Positions 48,401-58,202 of a stretch of 64,000 nt of DNA are shown one piece after another. The notes below the pieces were generated by a model, which was not told the DNA's origin, searched no databases, and saw only the letters and a program-made list of their open reading frames with translations. The DNA is from Lineus longissimus. Its lineage: Eukaryota; Nemertea; Pilidiophora; Heteronemertea; Lineidae. The number at the start of each line of letters is the position of its first letter. The stretch's first letter is position 1. The stretch is from positions 13,335,001 to 13,399,000 of the forward strand of contig NC_088326.1 in assembly GCF_910592395.1 (NCBI RefSeq). The letters run 5' to 3'. The translations under genes and the position numbers were made by a program.

Positions 48401-49134
48401 TTGACAGCAAAGCAGTATATGGTTACTCGGCCTTAGGGAATAGTGCTGAGCATACGCAATTATAAATTAATCAATATGTATAAACAAATAATGAGCCAGG
48501 TCAAATATAGCATGAAATATGACAAGCTCCAAGGAGGAAAATGGAAGATGAACCCCGCAGTAACACACTCCCACATTCCTCCTAGCTCGTCATGGACGAA
48601 ACAACAAACTAAGTAGACAACACGTGACAACTAGCAAAACACACGACAACTAGCAAAACATGTGACAGCTAGCAAAACATGTGACAGCTAGCAAATCGTT
48701 TTTCACTCCAAGAATTTCTGCAAATGGCCCAGTAAGTTAAGGAATGAATTCAGTGTCATAGCAACCTCTGAGGGTTTGTAAGGATAGCAGACGGACATCT
48801 TGGGTAATGACGTTTCTGTATCTTCATAGGGTCGTAACCATGGTAATGTGTATGTTGCATAGATGGTCATTTATTTTCTGAAAATGGAATATTCAATAAA
48901 TATATCATCTTTCTATAACATAAATAACGTCATTGTTTAAGTTTCTTTGTTCAGACAAGTACTTAGATCTCGTGTTTATGAGGCTTGTCATCTCAGAATC
49001 TGGATCAAACTCATGATTGTCACGGATCCCTCAATACCAGGCCTGGGCCTGCTCGTCCAAAACTGATCTGGAGTGAACAAAGCCACCCAGGAAACAGGAG
49101 GATTGCCCTACTCATCGTCAATGACAACATCTAC
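45487..49134. other. 3' untranslated regions of the second GATA gene (+) and RPN2 (-), convergent
   Basis: The two genes converge here. A plus-strand AATAAA is at about 46223, with others near 47294. Minus-strand signals (TTTATT on the plus strand) occur at several places. A 13-base poly-G run lies at about 46519. No coding exon or structural RNA is recognised. Confidence 0.45.
48620..48695. repeat. 19-bp tandem repeat, four units
   Basis: Four units of the form ACATGTGACAGCTAGCAAA lie head to tail, probably within the RPN2 3' untranslated region. The first two copies are slightly diverged. Confidence 0.8.
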
Positions 49135-52100
49135 TCACTGTGACTTCCGAGCTGATGCAATGTTATGCAGGAGGCGGTTCCCAAAGATGAACGTTGGAAT
49201 TCCGATGATGCCCAAGTAGCGGAGCGTTGTAAACATGTCAAGACATGTCCAGTAGCCATAATACAGGGTGAAGATACCTGCAAAAGGAAAACAGGTTAAA
49301 ATGATACAGACTTCAATCACCCAGAAAGTGAGAGGTTCCCTTCACCAAAAGTCCATGTATGCTTGGTTCCAGTACGATTTTAGGTAAATAAGAAAATGAA
49401 GAAAACATTAATGTTGATTCCTGTCAGGAACAAACCTACCCTGAATCTCACAGTGAAAGAAAGGGCTCAAATTGGCCTAGTTTGTATAGCAAACGTTCTA
49501 GGAAAACTGATACAAGGAATTGTAACAGATTGCTGGTAGCTTGCAAAATACATCTAAAACAGACAAGGAAACATCTACATGTGTCAGGAACAAACCTACC
49601 CTGAATCTCACAGTGAAAGAAAGGGCTCAAATTGGCCTAGTTTGTGTAGCAAACGTTCTAGGAAAACTGATACAAGGAATTGTAACAGATTGCTGGTAGC
49701 TTGCAAAATGGTTGCCATCTAATGGTCAACTCAGAAAATGTTTTTAAGCATATTGAAATCATAAAATTGGTCGACATGAAATCTGTGTGGTGGGACCTAA
49801 ACCAAGATGCCTAATAGAGAGGACCACTTGGCTCAAACTGTGACCAGGTTTATCTAGCAAGCAGTCTAGGAAAACTAGTACAGAGAGTTGTAAAAGTTTG
49901 CTGGTTAGCTTGCAAAGTATTTCAAGATCATCATATTGTTTACATGATGTGATGTCTGGTGCGACCTAAACCAAGATGCCTAATAGAGAGGACCACTTGG
50001 CTCAAACTGTGACCAGGTTTATCTAGCAAGCAGTCTAGGAAAACTAGTACAGAGAGTTGTAAAAGTTTGCTGGTTAGCTTGCAAAGTATTTCAAGATCAT
50101 CATATTGTTTACATGATGTGATGTCTGGTGCGACCTAAACCAAGATGCCTAATAGAGAGGACCACTTGGCTCAAACTGTGACCAGGTTTATCTAGCAAGC
50201 AGTCTAGGAAAACTAGTACAGAGAGTTGTAAGAGTTTGCTGGTTAGCTTGCAACGTGACAATCAACAGCACCAAGGTGGGGATACAAGACTTGGAATGTT
50301 TTGTTGACTGATCTCCTGGGCTGTGTAGCACCAGCAGGGTGTGCAGGCATGTCCACTGTGTCAAACAAGAGATATTATGAATGCTGGGTAGAACTCTTAC
50401 CTCCAAGACACACATGGAATCCAACAGCACTGACTGAGAGGGGGAAGTTGGAGATGTTCACGCCGATCTTCATCCACTGAAAAGAAGAAGAAAGGTGAGT
50501 ACTCATTACCCATAGAGTTATTGAGGATTCACGGAGTCACTTGTCACAAGTGAACTGACTCAGGCTTGAAAACACAAAGTGAGGGCGAACAGTGACATTA
50601 TGAAGACTCGTTCGATCTTCATGTCACCCATGAAGAGTGAAAACATGACCTCGATGTAATCACCGCTGAACGCACAACCTGGCAAACAAATAGAATGAGT
50701 GTACGGTGATTCTAACCAAAGAGTCAACTGACGACAAGCCGGCTCAAACACACCGTGTTTCTCTAGCAAGCAGTCTAGGAAAACTTAGACAAAAGTGTAA
50801 AAGTTTGCTGGTTAGCTTGCAATATTGTCACAACCAAAAGGGTAAAGTAAAACCAACACCGTCCATACGTGGCACTGACTGTCGCAAGGTTTGTATTGGT
50901 GCGATGTGGAGATGTGACATCAACTTTGTCAGAGGTCTGATGTCAATTTGACACATACTGAATACCCTCATGACATGACCATTCATTCAACAGCATCCAA
51001 CAAGCCCTTTCTGATGGTATCAGTTGTATCGAGATTGATCATACTTCCTACCCCCGCCCCCCTCCCCCTAGCTTTTTTTATTACTCACCAAGAATAAGAG
51101 AATAAGGATTGGCAAGAGTACAAGGACTGTGAAAGCGTTGGAGACGACCGTGGGAGGAGTCTTCTCAGGTGGACGGAACATATGCTGAAAGTATACGGAG
51201 GATTGAGATAATCTGTATGGCAGAACATCTCCAGTATCTTACTGTAGAGAAGCAACTTGAATCAACAGTCATCGCAGCAAGATATCATCTCTGATGTCAA
51301 ACATAACACACTCAGTTGGTGACGTCAGCAGGGTCAAGCTCATGGACTGATGTCTAAAATGGCCGTCTTAATGTACAACACTCGGCATGATAGAATTCTG
51401 CCACGTGCCTGGACACGAAGTCCTTCACTGATATATCCTGGTGGAAAATCTCTTACCTCAATCTCAGGTCTCATTGCGTACATCTTGTCATTTGGTTTGA
51501 CTGGTGCTGCCCCCTCTGGGAATGTCAGGGAAATATCAGCCACGTGCCACGAGAATGGGTTTTCAATGACTGCATCGCCTACTATCAACTCCACGGTGTA
51601 TCGACCAGACAACCACCCAAACGTGTTACCACTCGCCCCGATGTCCTGAAACAAACGTTGAAATCCAGTCAGATGGGAATCACCTCTTGCTTACAACCTA
51701 GGATGAATAGACAAGACTTTATGATCTCTCGACAACACTGAGCAAACTTGGGGAAGCCAGCTTTGAATGGAATACCTCCGAGGACAAGACCTCTTGACCG
51801 AGGCAGTGTATTCCAATCCTTTAGGCTACCAGGACAAAACATTGTCCGTTTTAATCTCACTTCCATGTCACCACTTGAGATCAGTGGCATAGTGGTTGAA
51901 CATGGGCTCATAATCAGGAGGTCGTGGGACAGCCACTCAAAGGGATCACCACAGTGTCATCCTTAAGCAAGGCACTTGCCTACATGCTTCTCTCCACCCA
52001 GGAGTGAATGATACCCAACTGGCAGAGATGGCCTAGTGCTTGTGAGTCGAATCAGATGTGAACACATCATCCTGGACAGAGAGATTCCACGGTGTTTGTT

Positions 52101-55100
52101 TGTAACTTCCTGTCATCACAAACTGGTGTAGACAGCTGAAGGCCGGAAAGATCACTTTAAATGCAACCAAGCAAGCATAGCCCTTCATCGAGTGTGTAAC
52201 AGTCAAAACATCGTAGATCTCGTGATCTACTCTATCACCAGGTTTTAATCATCAGGGCTACAGACCTTATAAATGCAAAAGCAGAGTACCTTATGAATCA
52301 GTTTGTCTGAGTTCACCTCTTGTCAGAACAGCACCTCTGTGGAGGGAACCAACAGGCCGAGTTATGGGGCCAGACTGATGTTTGACATCAGTGCCATGAG
52401 GTGTCCTCGTAATCAACAGAGGCAGACCACATGCCAGCCGTTGATATCATGACAGAAGCTGACCCCATAACATGGCTGAGTTCAGTTACCCACCACTAGA
52501 GGTGCTCATCTGGAAAGTGGGGGAATCCAGAACAGAGACTCACTCCGCAGAATATAACCTCACCAAGTTAAACTTGTAGTTCTTGACCGAGTCCGCCGAC
52601 GCCGTGAAGATGACTTCTTGCTTTGTCTTCTGATTGGTCAGGCGGACGAATGTCTGGTGAGCCGTCATGAGGGCGCCACTGGTTTTATCCTTCAGCTGGA
52701 ACTTGGCGATGACCTTCTGATGGTGGTCAGCCTCCAGGATGTTTGCTGCCTTGTTTGGGTGCTGCAGTCTGGAAGGAGGTAACTTGGTAACAACAGTTGT
52801 TCAGGAGTGCTCACTTGCCTGGCTGTTATGACCAGCAAAGAGGCTCCTGAGACCAGGTTATTCTCGCCAGCACTCGCGGAGAACTAATACAAGGAGATGT
52901 GATAGTTTAGGGGTGGCTTACCAGCACATTTTGTAGTCTCTGGTGAAATCAACAAGCAGGGATGTCTGATGATTCTAACTGATCGGCTCACAACGAACTA
53001 ACCAGCTCAAACACATCATGTTCATCTAGCAAGCAGTCTAGGAAAACTGATACAGAGAGTTGTAAGAGTTTGCTGGTTAGCTTGCAATTCTACCAGAACA
53101 AGATGGAGACCATATTCAGGCTCAATCAACCCAAGAGAACGAAAGTGCCACACATTTCTGCAAATCAACTGCACCGTGGCGTATCAGTTTCAGGTAAGTT
53201 CACCTTCGAGAACGGCCCTCAATGGACAAACTTGACCAAGACAAACCAGGGCCCAAACAAAACAAATGCACACACTCAGAACACGACAGCAGGCCTAGCC
53301 AACTTTGGACAATGCCATGAACCACTGTGACTGTTTGTTCGAGGTGAAACACATGACTGGTCAGCACCCAAACATCTCCTTTGGAGAATAACTTACTTGG
53401 TTGTCTTTGCAGCAGAGCTCTGATCCTTGTCGGCCACGCCAATCTCGACATTCTCGATCATCACCTGGGTGGTTACCTTCACGAGCACCTCCGCGCCTGC
53501 TGTGCCAATCAGTCGACTGTCCGCCTTGGCCGGTGTCGCACTGATGGTCATCTTGTAGAAGCCTCTACTCGCCTTAGTGTCCATGAAGTTCAACTCATAC
53601 AGGGTGCTGCAAAGAAAGCCGATGTTCATTCATGTGATGTCGATTGCAAGTTGAAGTGATCACCACAACTTCTTATCAGCACTCCAGCATCACCAATGCA
53701 GAGGATGCTCACATAGTAAGGCCCCTCATAGCGAAATTGACTCAGCAAATTATACCTCAGGGTCTGCTCTATCTTTTGAATCATCAGGGCCAAACATCAT
53801 TCCGTCTAGATTTCTAAAAATCAGACAGACTGTTGAAGTACCAACACAAAACCAAGTGCCTGACTTACTTATCTGAGGACGAAGCTGTGAACTGCTTCTT
53901 GTTGAGGACAACAGCATCAGTGCCACTGTGGCGGGCTGAATCAGCCGTCACCGTCAACTTGCCAAGGCTACTACCGAGGAGATTGGTCACTCGCACCTGA
54001 AGAGAAACCAAGTCAGAATCTTGATGAAGCAGGACAGTGGAAATAACAAAGGTCACGTACTGACCTTCCAGTTCAAACCTGGAACATCAACTTGTACATT
54101 TCTTTGTTTTGAAACCTGAAAGCCCCTCATAGCGAAATTGATTCATCACTGAAAGACGTAGTGTCTTCAGGGTCTGCTCTATCTTTTAAATCATAGGGGC
54201 TTGACCGCAAGCTTAGCACCATCACACACCAAGGAGTCACAGGGTTTTAGCAGAGAAGGTCTCTGATACATCGTCACATGGCATGGCTGTTGAGCTTGCA
54301 ATTATGTTCAGCGTTCATAACTATTGACATCAATGGCAATGTTACGCTACTTAGAATAATAACGTTTCTGAACCAAGCGATATTCTAGCAAGCTTTTTAA
54401 CATACCTGAACTTTGGGGGCCTTGGTTGAGATGGACACTTGGCTGGCCAGGGTCACTGCTACTGGAATGTGGAACTGAAAGAGATCGATCAGGAAATAAT
54501 AAATATTGGAATGATGACAAGACTTTGGGTGCTAACTTTCAGCTATGCTCATCACCTGCCAATAATTTGACTCTTGCACCTGAATAAGATGGTAGTAGCC
54601 CGTTTTCTGGCTAGCCCTTCATAGTGTGTAACAGATAAATCTTCACAGATCTTAAGATCTGCTCAATACTTAAGATTTTTAATCATTAGGGCTGAACAAT
54701 AGGGACGTTTACTCTGTCTAGCGATGATAACCAAGTGGCCAGATCCGACCAGGATCAGAACATCGCTGTCCAAGTCGCTCCGAGGACGGGAGCCTCGGTG
54801 TTGTACAAGCCAACTTGGGTTTAGTCCATAGAGGTGCAGTTCACCTCGACACACAATCTTGAACACAAAGGTGTAATATGGCAGCAGAGTGTATAATCTC
54901 ATTATTTATTCTCAGGTGTCAGTCGTGGTGAGCGGTGTTTGCTTACCTTGTTGTCCGAGAGTGTCTTGGTAACAGCTAACAGGTTGGAGGCAGCACGCAA
55001 CTGATGAACATGTTTCCGACTCAAGAAATAGTTGGTGAACTTGATCACTTTATCCTGAAAGTGAAAAGTGCAAATAATTTAGCGATTAGGAATGAGAAAG

Positions 55101-57135
55101 TAGACAATACAAGGTCATCATCATCAGCAGTATAACATTTTCGGTTTCGCGTCGAGACCTGGTTAGCCTGTCGAAACCTTTCTGCCCTGAAGACCAAACA
55201 AGAAGCTCCTTCCACTACCTAGAGGAAACTGTGCCCTTCATCGTGTGTAACAGATGAATCATCACCAGTCCAAAGATCAGCTCAATCATAAGATTATTAA
55301 ATCATCAGGGCTCCCTCCCCCCCCACACCATCATAACACCTAACATGAACTCACCGCTGCTATAACAGGAGCCTTTTTAGATTTTTCTGCCAGTTTGTAA
55401 GCACCATTTACTGTGACCGACGTTGTGAACAGGCCTCCTTCAAACTGTAAAAACTTCTCGTCTACTTCGTCCGATTGGGCGACTATATCCTCAATGGCGT
55501 CAAAATATTTCTTTGTGTCGACACCTGATAACTCCGATGCTATGTGGAATGCATAACCATAACTGAAATAGAGACGTAGCGATGACATCATTTCACAAAT
55601 CAGACTCGGAGCTTGTCAAACAAGTCAGAGCAAGTTGACTTGGCCTCGTTCCAATTCAGACCTGATAGACACCTCCACAATTACAGACATGTTATGTTGT
55701 CACCAAGACTAGGTTTTTGACAGAATTAGCCCTTCATAGCGAAATTGACTCATCAGAGATAAATCTCAGGGTCTGCTCTATCATTTTGAATCATCAGGGC
55801 TCCGATGGTGTGAAGTTCCTGCATGCTGTACTCTGTTCCAACTACTCCTTACCTAAGTGGCCCATCGTCTTTCTTCAACGCCCCCTGTAGGGCTTTGTGG
55901 ACAGCCTGCGAATCGGCAGCAAGACCAAGATTTTTCAGGGCAAAAAAGGCAAAGTAAATAGTGACAACAGCTGCATCTTCTTTGATGGCGTCCGTCAACA
56001 TCTGCTTGGCTCCGTCACCAGCTATCTACAATAGACAAGATGACAATTAGTCTGGAAAAAGTATTTTAAAAAGACAGCCACATCATACAATGTTACAGAG
56101 TTCAGTTTGGACGGGATTAGTTTTCTTGTTAATGAAATCGCAGAGACAGATATTTTAAGCCCTTCATAGTGTGTAACAAATGAATCATCACAGATCCAAA
56201 GATTCAGATTTTAAATCATCAGGGCTAATTCGACTGTGATTCAGTATCAAATCCCATCTTTCTGATCCTACATGTATTTTTCTAGCTCAAAGACATTGTG
56301 GTAAGATGCACCCTACTCACATCATTGTATTATACTGGATACATACCTTGCAGTTAGGCAGCATTTTGCTTGCAGATGATGCATGGAACATCATCTCCAC
56401 ACTCTTGGTGTCCATCTTGGACTTAATGAAGGAACAGGCATCCTGAAAAACAATCAACATCATTTCAAAATGTCCAATGCAAACAACACAATAAGACATC
56501 CTTGGAGAAACTCAAACTATTGCCAGACTGTCTGTCTCACATGCGTTGAGTCAACCCAAGGTTTACTTTTATGTTCAAACTTTGAATTTTGTTCGACTCG
56601 TTAGAGGCCATTAAGGACTTCATATATTCTCACCTCTGGTTTTGGAATGGGACTTCCTAACAACGTCAGCCCAAGAATGGAATAATGCGCACTAGCTAGT
56701 TCTGTGTACGGCTGCGCTGCTTCAAAGATCGATCGCAGTCTCTTCTGGTCAACAGTCGTAAAGTAGGATGATGGTGTCAGTGCCTGACCAACAACGGTCA
56801 ATGCAAAGAATACGAGGATTGATACACCTAGGATGATGAAGAAAACATTTTTATAAAGAGGATACAAGTTTGGTACTAAAGCTTGTACAAAATACTGAAA
56901 AGGGTGACAAAACTCCCAGTGTGAACAAGAGGTTTTCACAGTCAAAGACAAGACAAATGCTCGAGTAGCATGACTGAGCATGGCCAGGCTTCATTCATGC
57001 GAATGACTTCATCTCGCCTACTAGTAAAAGTACAAAAATCCTCGACATTTCTTCTGCATTTTCCACGAGATTCTATGTTGTGGCCTGCAAGCCTAATAAC
57101 TTAAGACACAATCACTTTACACCCAAAACCACCAT
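49135..57135 (-). CDS. RPN2: RPN2 (ribophorin II), subunit of the oligosaccharyltransferase complex
   Basis: Endoplasmic-reticulum membrane subunit of the complex that N-glycosylates nascent proteins. Minus-strand exons in order: 57123-57135, 56634-56827, 56347-56442, 55853-56025, 55355-55562, 54947-55054, 54406-54474, 53869-53996, 53397-53606, 52564-52768, 51457-51645, 51089-51184, 50401-50476, 49135-49277. All phases agree and total 635 codons, against 631 in human from memory. A signal peptide (about residues 1-20, ending GQA) precedes 'LTPSSYF', matching the human mature start 'LTPTHY'. Family landmarks include 'DKDQSSAAKTTK', 'AHQTFVRLTNQKT' and 'FRPPEKTPPTVVSN'. Three membrane segments lie near residues 547-563, 573-596 and 604-624. 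The 13-nt first coding exon has a weak donor (GTGTAA) and is the least certain part. Its introns carry two families of snoRNA-like elements. Confidence 0.92.
49419..49547 (-). ncRNA. H/ACA snoRNA-like element, RPN2 intron 13, copy 1
   Basis: On the RPN2 sense strand it begins TTGCAAGCTACCAGCAA, forms a first hairpin closed near GCAAGC/GTTTGC, then has ATACAA as a possible ANANNA hinge. A second arm ends CCTGACAGGA, with ACA three bases from the end. It is a near-identical duplicate of the next copy. The second hairpin pairs less well than in the intron 9 and 12 copies. Confidence 0.5.
49579..49707 (-). ncRNA. H/ACA snoRNA-like element, RPN2 intron 13, copy 2
   Basis: Nearly identical to copy 1 over about 125 bases, with a T to G change next to the hinge region, and followed by ACA in GACACATG context. 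The two copies are separated by only about 30 bases, so this is a recent local duplication. Confidence 0.5.
49781..49916 (-). ncRNA. H/ACA snoRNA-like element, RPN2 intron 13, copy 3
   Basis: The sense strand has first-hairpin ends GCAAGC and GCTTGC, hinge AGATAA (fits ANANNA), a second arm opening CCTGGT, and ACCAC-ACA-GAT at the end. One closing pair is mismatched. It is the first of three units in a 169-bp tandem repeat. Confidence 0.6.
49950..50085 (-). ncRNA. H/ACA snoRNA-like element, RPN2 intron 13, copy 4
   Basis: Second unit of the 169-bp tandem repeat. Hinge AGATAA is followed by a second arm closed by CTGGT with ACCAG, then ACA and three bases (TCA). This is the canonical end of an H/ACA RNA. 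Confidence 0.65.
50119..50254 (-). ncRNA. H/ACA snoRNA-like element, RPN2 intron 13, copy 5
   Basis: Third unit of the tandem repeat, almost identical to copy 4 and with the same hinge and ACA end. It lies nearest the 5' end of intron 13 on the sense strand. Confidence 0.65.
50697..50823 (-). ncRNA. H/ACA snoRNA-like element, RPN2 intron 12
   Basis: The clearest copy, about 127 nt. The first hairpin is closed by GCAAGC/GCTTGC and the hinge is AGAGAA. The second hairpin is closed by a perfect six-pair stem, ACGGTG with CACCGT, directly followed by ACA and three bases (CTC). Only the first hairpin and the TTTGAGCC segment are conserved with the intron 13 copies. The stem differs in sequence but keeps pairing, as expected for a selected RNA. 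Confidence 0.75.
51882..52045 (+). repeat. tRNA-derived SINE fragment in RPN2 intron 10
   Basis: A tRNA-like head contains TGGCATAGTGGTTGAA (A box) and GGTCGTGGGACAG (decayed B box). It is followed by AAGCAAGGCACTTGCC and TCTCCACCCAGGAGTG, a segment I recall from SINE bodies of many marine invertebrates. It lies antisense to RPN2 and near the box C/D element at 52179. The family name is not assigned. Confidence 0.55.
52179..52259 (-). ncRNA. box C/D snoRNA-like element, RPN2 intron 10
   Basis: Sense strand: AGCCC, C box TGATGA, and a final ATGA (D-like) before AGGGCT. Upstream of that box is TGTTACACACTC, complementary over 12 bases to GAGTGTGTAACA of 28S rRNA as I recall it. The box is displaced by one base relative to copies in introns 3 and 6, so the predicted target nucleotide shifts. 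D' and C' are poorly conserved, and it lies 533 bases from the next exon, farther than the others. Confidence 0.55.
52862..52926 (-). ncRNA. decayed H/ACA-like relic, RPN2 intron 9 (tentative)
   Basis: GAACTAATACAAGGAG and neighbouring bases align loosely with the conserved first-hairpin core of the intron 9, 12 and 13 elements, with a possible hinge AGAATA on the sense strand. The closing stems are not preserved. It is probably a dead copy. Confidence 0.3.
52960..53087 (-). ncRNA. H/ACA snoRNA-like element, RPN2 intron 9
   Basis: Sense strand: first hairpin GCAAGC/GCTTGC, hinge AGATGA, then a second hairpin closed by TGATG with CATCA, one base, ACA and TCC. Length is about 128 nt. Its first half is nearly identical to the intron 13 copies while the second half is diverged. 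Confidence 0.7.
53721..53790 (-). ncRNA. box C/D snoRNA-like element, RPN2 intron 8
   Basis: Sense strand: GCCC, C box TGATGA, D' CTGA after GATAGAGCAGACC, degenerate C' (TGCTGAG), and D-like ATGA after GTCAATTTCGCT. The terminal stem reads GCCCT/GGGGC with one wobble. It shares both guide segments with the intron 4 and 7 copies. I do not recognise their target. Confidence 0.65.
54121..54201 (-). ncRNA. box C/D snoRNA-like element, RPN2 intron 7
   Basis: Sense strand: terminal stem AGCCCC/GGGGCT, a two-sided change from AGCCCT/AGGGCT elsewhere that keeps the pair. The C box is degraded to TATGAT, D' is CTGA, C' is TGATGA and D-like ATGA. The guides match the intron 4 and 8 copies. The extra loop between D' and C' contains a self-complementary GACACTACGTCTTTC stretch. 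Confidence 0.65.
54613..54693 (-). ncRNA. box C/D snoRNA-like element, RPN2 intron 6
   Basis: Sense strand: terminal stem AGCCCT/AGGGCT, C box weakened to TAATGA, D' TTGA, C' TGAAGA and D-like ATGA. The segment before the last box is TGTTACACACT, an 11-base antisense match to remembered 28S rRNA. The weakened boxes suggest that this copy may be decaying. Confidence 0.6.
55233..55312 (-). ncRNA. box C/D snoRNA-like element, RPN2 intron 5
   Basis: Sense strand: GCCC, C box TGATGA, D' CTGA, C' TGATGA, guide TGTTACACAC, one base, D-like ATGA, then AGGGC. All internal boxes are intact. Ten bases match the 28S segment GTGTGTAACA. Confidence 0.75.
55728..55801 (-). ncRNA. box C/D snoRNA-like element, RPN2 intron 4
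   Basis: Sense strand: stem AGCCCT/AGGGCT, C TGATGA, D' CTGA after AGAGCAGACC, C' TGATGA, and D-like ATGA after GTCAATTTCGCT. It has the best boxes of the subgroup shared by introns 4, 7 and 8. The rRNA or snRNA target is unknown to me. Confidence 0.75.
56158..56226 (-). ncRNA. box C/D snoRNA-like element, RPN2 intron 3
   Basis: The cleanest copy, 69 nt. Plus-strand positions of the boxes: C 56216-56221, D' 56204-56207, C' 56185-56190, D-like 56164-56167. The terminal stem is AGCCCT/AGGGCT. The guide, complement of 56168-56178, is an 11-base antisense match to AGTGTGTAACA in 28S rRNA as remembered. The fifth base upstream of the D-like box would place 2'-O-methylation on the second U of AGUGU. 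The D box reads AUGA instead of CUGA in every copy. Confidence 0.78.
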
Positions 57136-58202
57136 GCCACATATTCAACCAATCAGATTGCAGCATTGTGGCTTCCATGTACACTGTACAATACACGTGG
57201 CAAAATGGCCGCCAACTCAGAAATAACCGGCAAACTTCAGCAAAGGTTTTGGAAAAATCTAGACGGTACGCAATCACTAAATTAACGCAGGATACTCTTA
57301 GGAATGTCTAGAATAGGCAGAAGCATTTTTATTTCAATCTAAAGTCAATGTGATAGAGTTATTTATTGCCGAAGTGAACAATAGTTGTACCGTGCGCCAT
57401 GTCGACACCGCCGCTCTCGAGAGGTCAACATCCGGGCATTAGATTACGATTGTTTCGCTCCCTGACCTTTTCGCCCCAGTCGCTTCGCTCCAAATCGAAG
57501 TCGTTTCGCTCATTGTCTCAGAAAGGATTGATCAAACTTTCCAAAGTTGTCGGCTATCTAATGGCCAGAGCCACTTTAGCCCAGAGCATAGCGCGTCGGA
57601 CTGAAAGACAGCATCGCAAACTAGGGTTTACCCTATCCGCAGGGCCCGAGAAGCGAACATGAACCCCTGATTTCCTCAGGATGCCCTTTTGGGGACGAAA
57701 TATTGGTCGAACGCATTCAGTGAACTTTAGTTCAGTTGGCTTCGTGCAGATGGCAGCATCGTACTTGGGGTACTTCCGTATTTAGAGTTTATGAAATATG
57801 AAGAAAACATTTTCACAGTTTTCAACCCATTTATTGCCATTTTTGGCATCAAATAAAATGATTACCTTACCCAAAGTGTAATCAAAGGTAAGCTACTTTT
57901 CAAAATCCAAAACTTTCTAGGCCTACATGTGGTGAAATAAATCGTTCCTTCATTTTTTGCTTACTTAGGTAGTTAGGTTAGGATTTTGTAAGCACTTTTT
58001 TTGACATTTTCTTCACACTCACTCATATCTCATCACATGATGCACTCACTCACTCAGAGTCTGTGTCAATGATTAGTGATTGAATTGATCGACTTTCGTG
58101 TCTATACCAGGGCCAGATCCCACATCTGCACAGAGGTGGGCAGTGGCAAGGGTACCACAGTCCCCAGAATGTAAATAAGAATTTCATTGGAATTTTTCAG
58201 GG
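57136..58202. promoter_or_regulatory. shared upstream region of RPN2 (-) and the MTERF gene (+)
   Basis: About 1 kb separates the two start codons, which face away from each other. A YY1-like AAAATGGCCGCC lies at 57203. Three spaced copies of a TTTCGCTC-type motif occur between about 57450 and 57512. A splice acceptor (AATTTTTCAG) at 58200 shows that the MTERF transcript has a non-coding 5' exon somewhere in this region. I infer a bidirectional promoter near 57.2-57.5 kb. Confidence 0.45.

Noticed and set aside
51350-51741. Plus-strand frames across RPN2 exon 11
   Set aside because: Shadows of the minus-strand coding exon.
52179-56226. Reading the AGCCCT...AGGGCT family as MITEs or introner elements
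   Set aside because: Considered first. One copy per intron, a single orientation, ordered C/D'/C'/D boxes, a compensatory stem change and a 28S antisense match favour snoRNAs. RPN2 introns are also much longer than the element, against introner origin.
57560-57660. tRNA-like stretch containing ATAGCGCGTCGGACT
   Set aside because: Resembles a tRNA D-arm/anticodon region, but no complete cloverleaf or B box follows.
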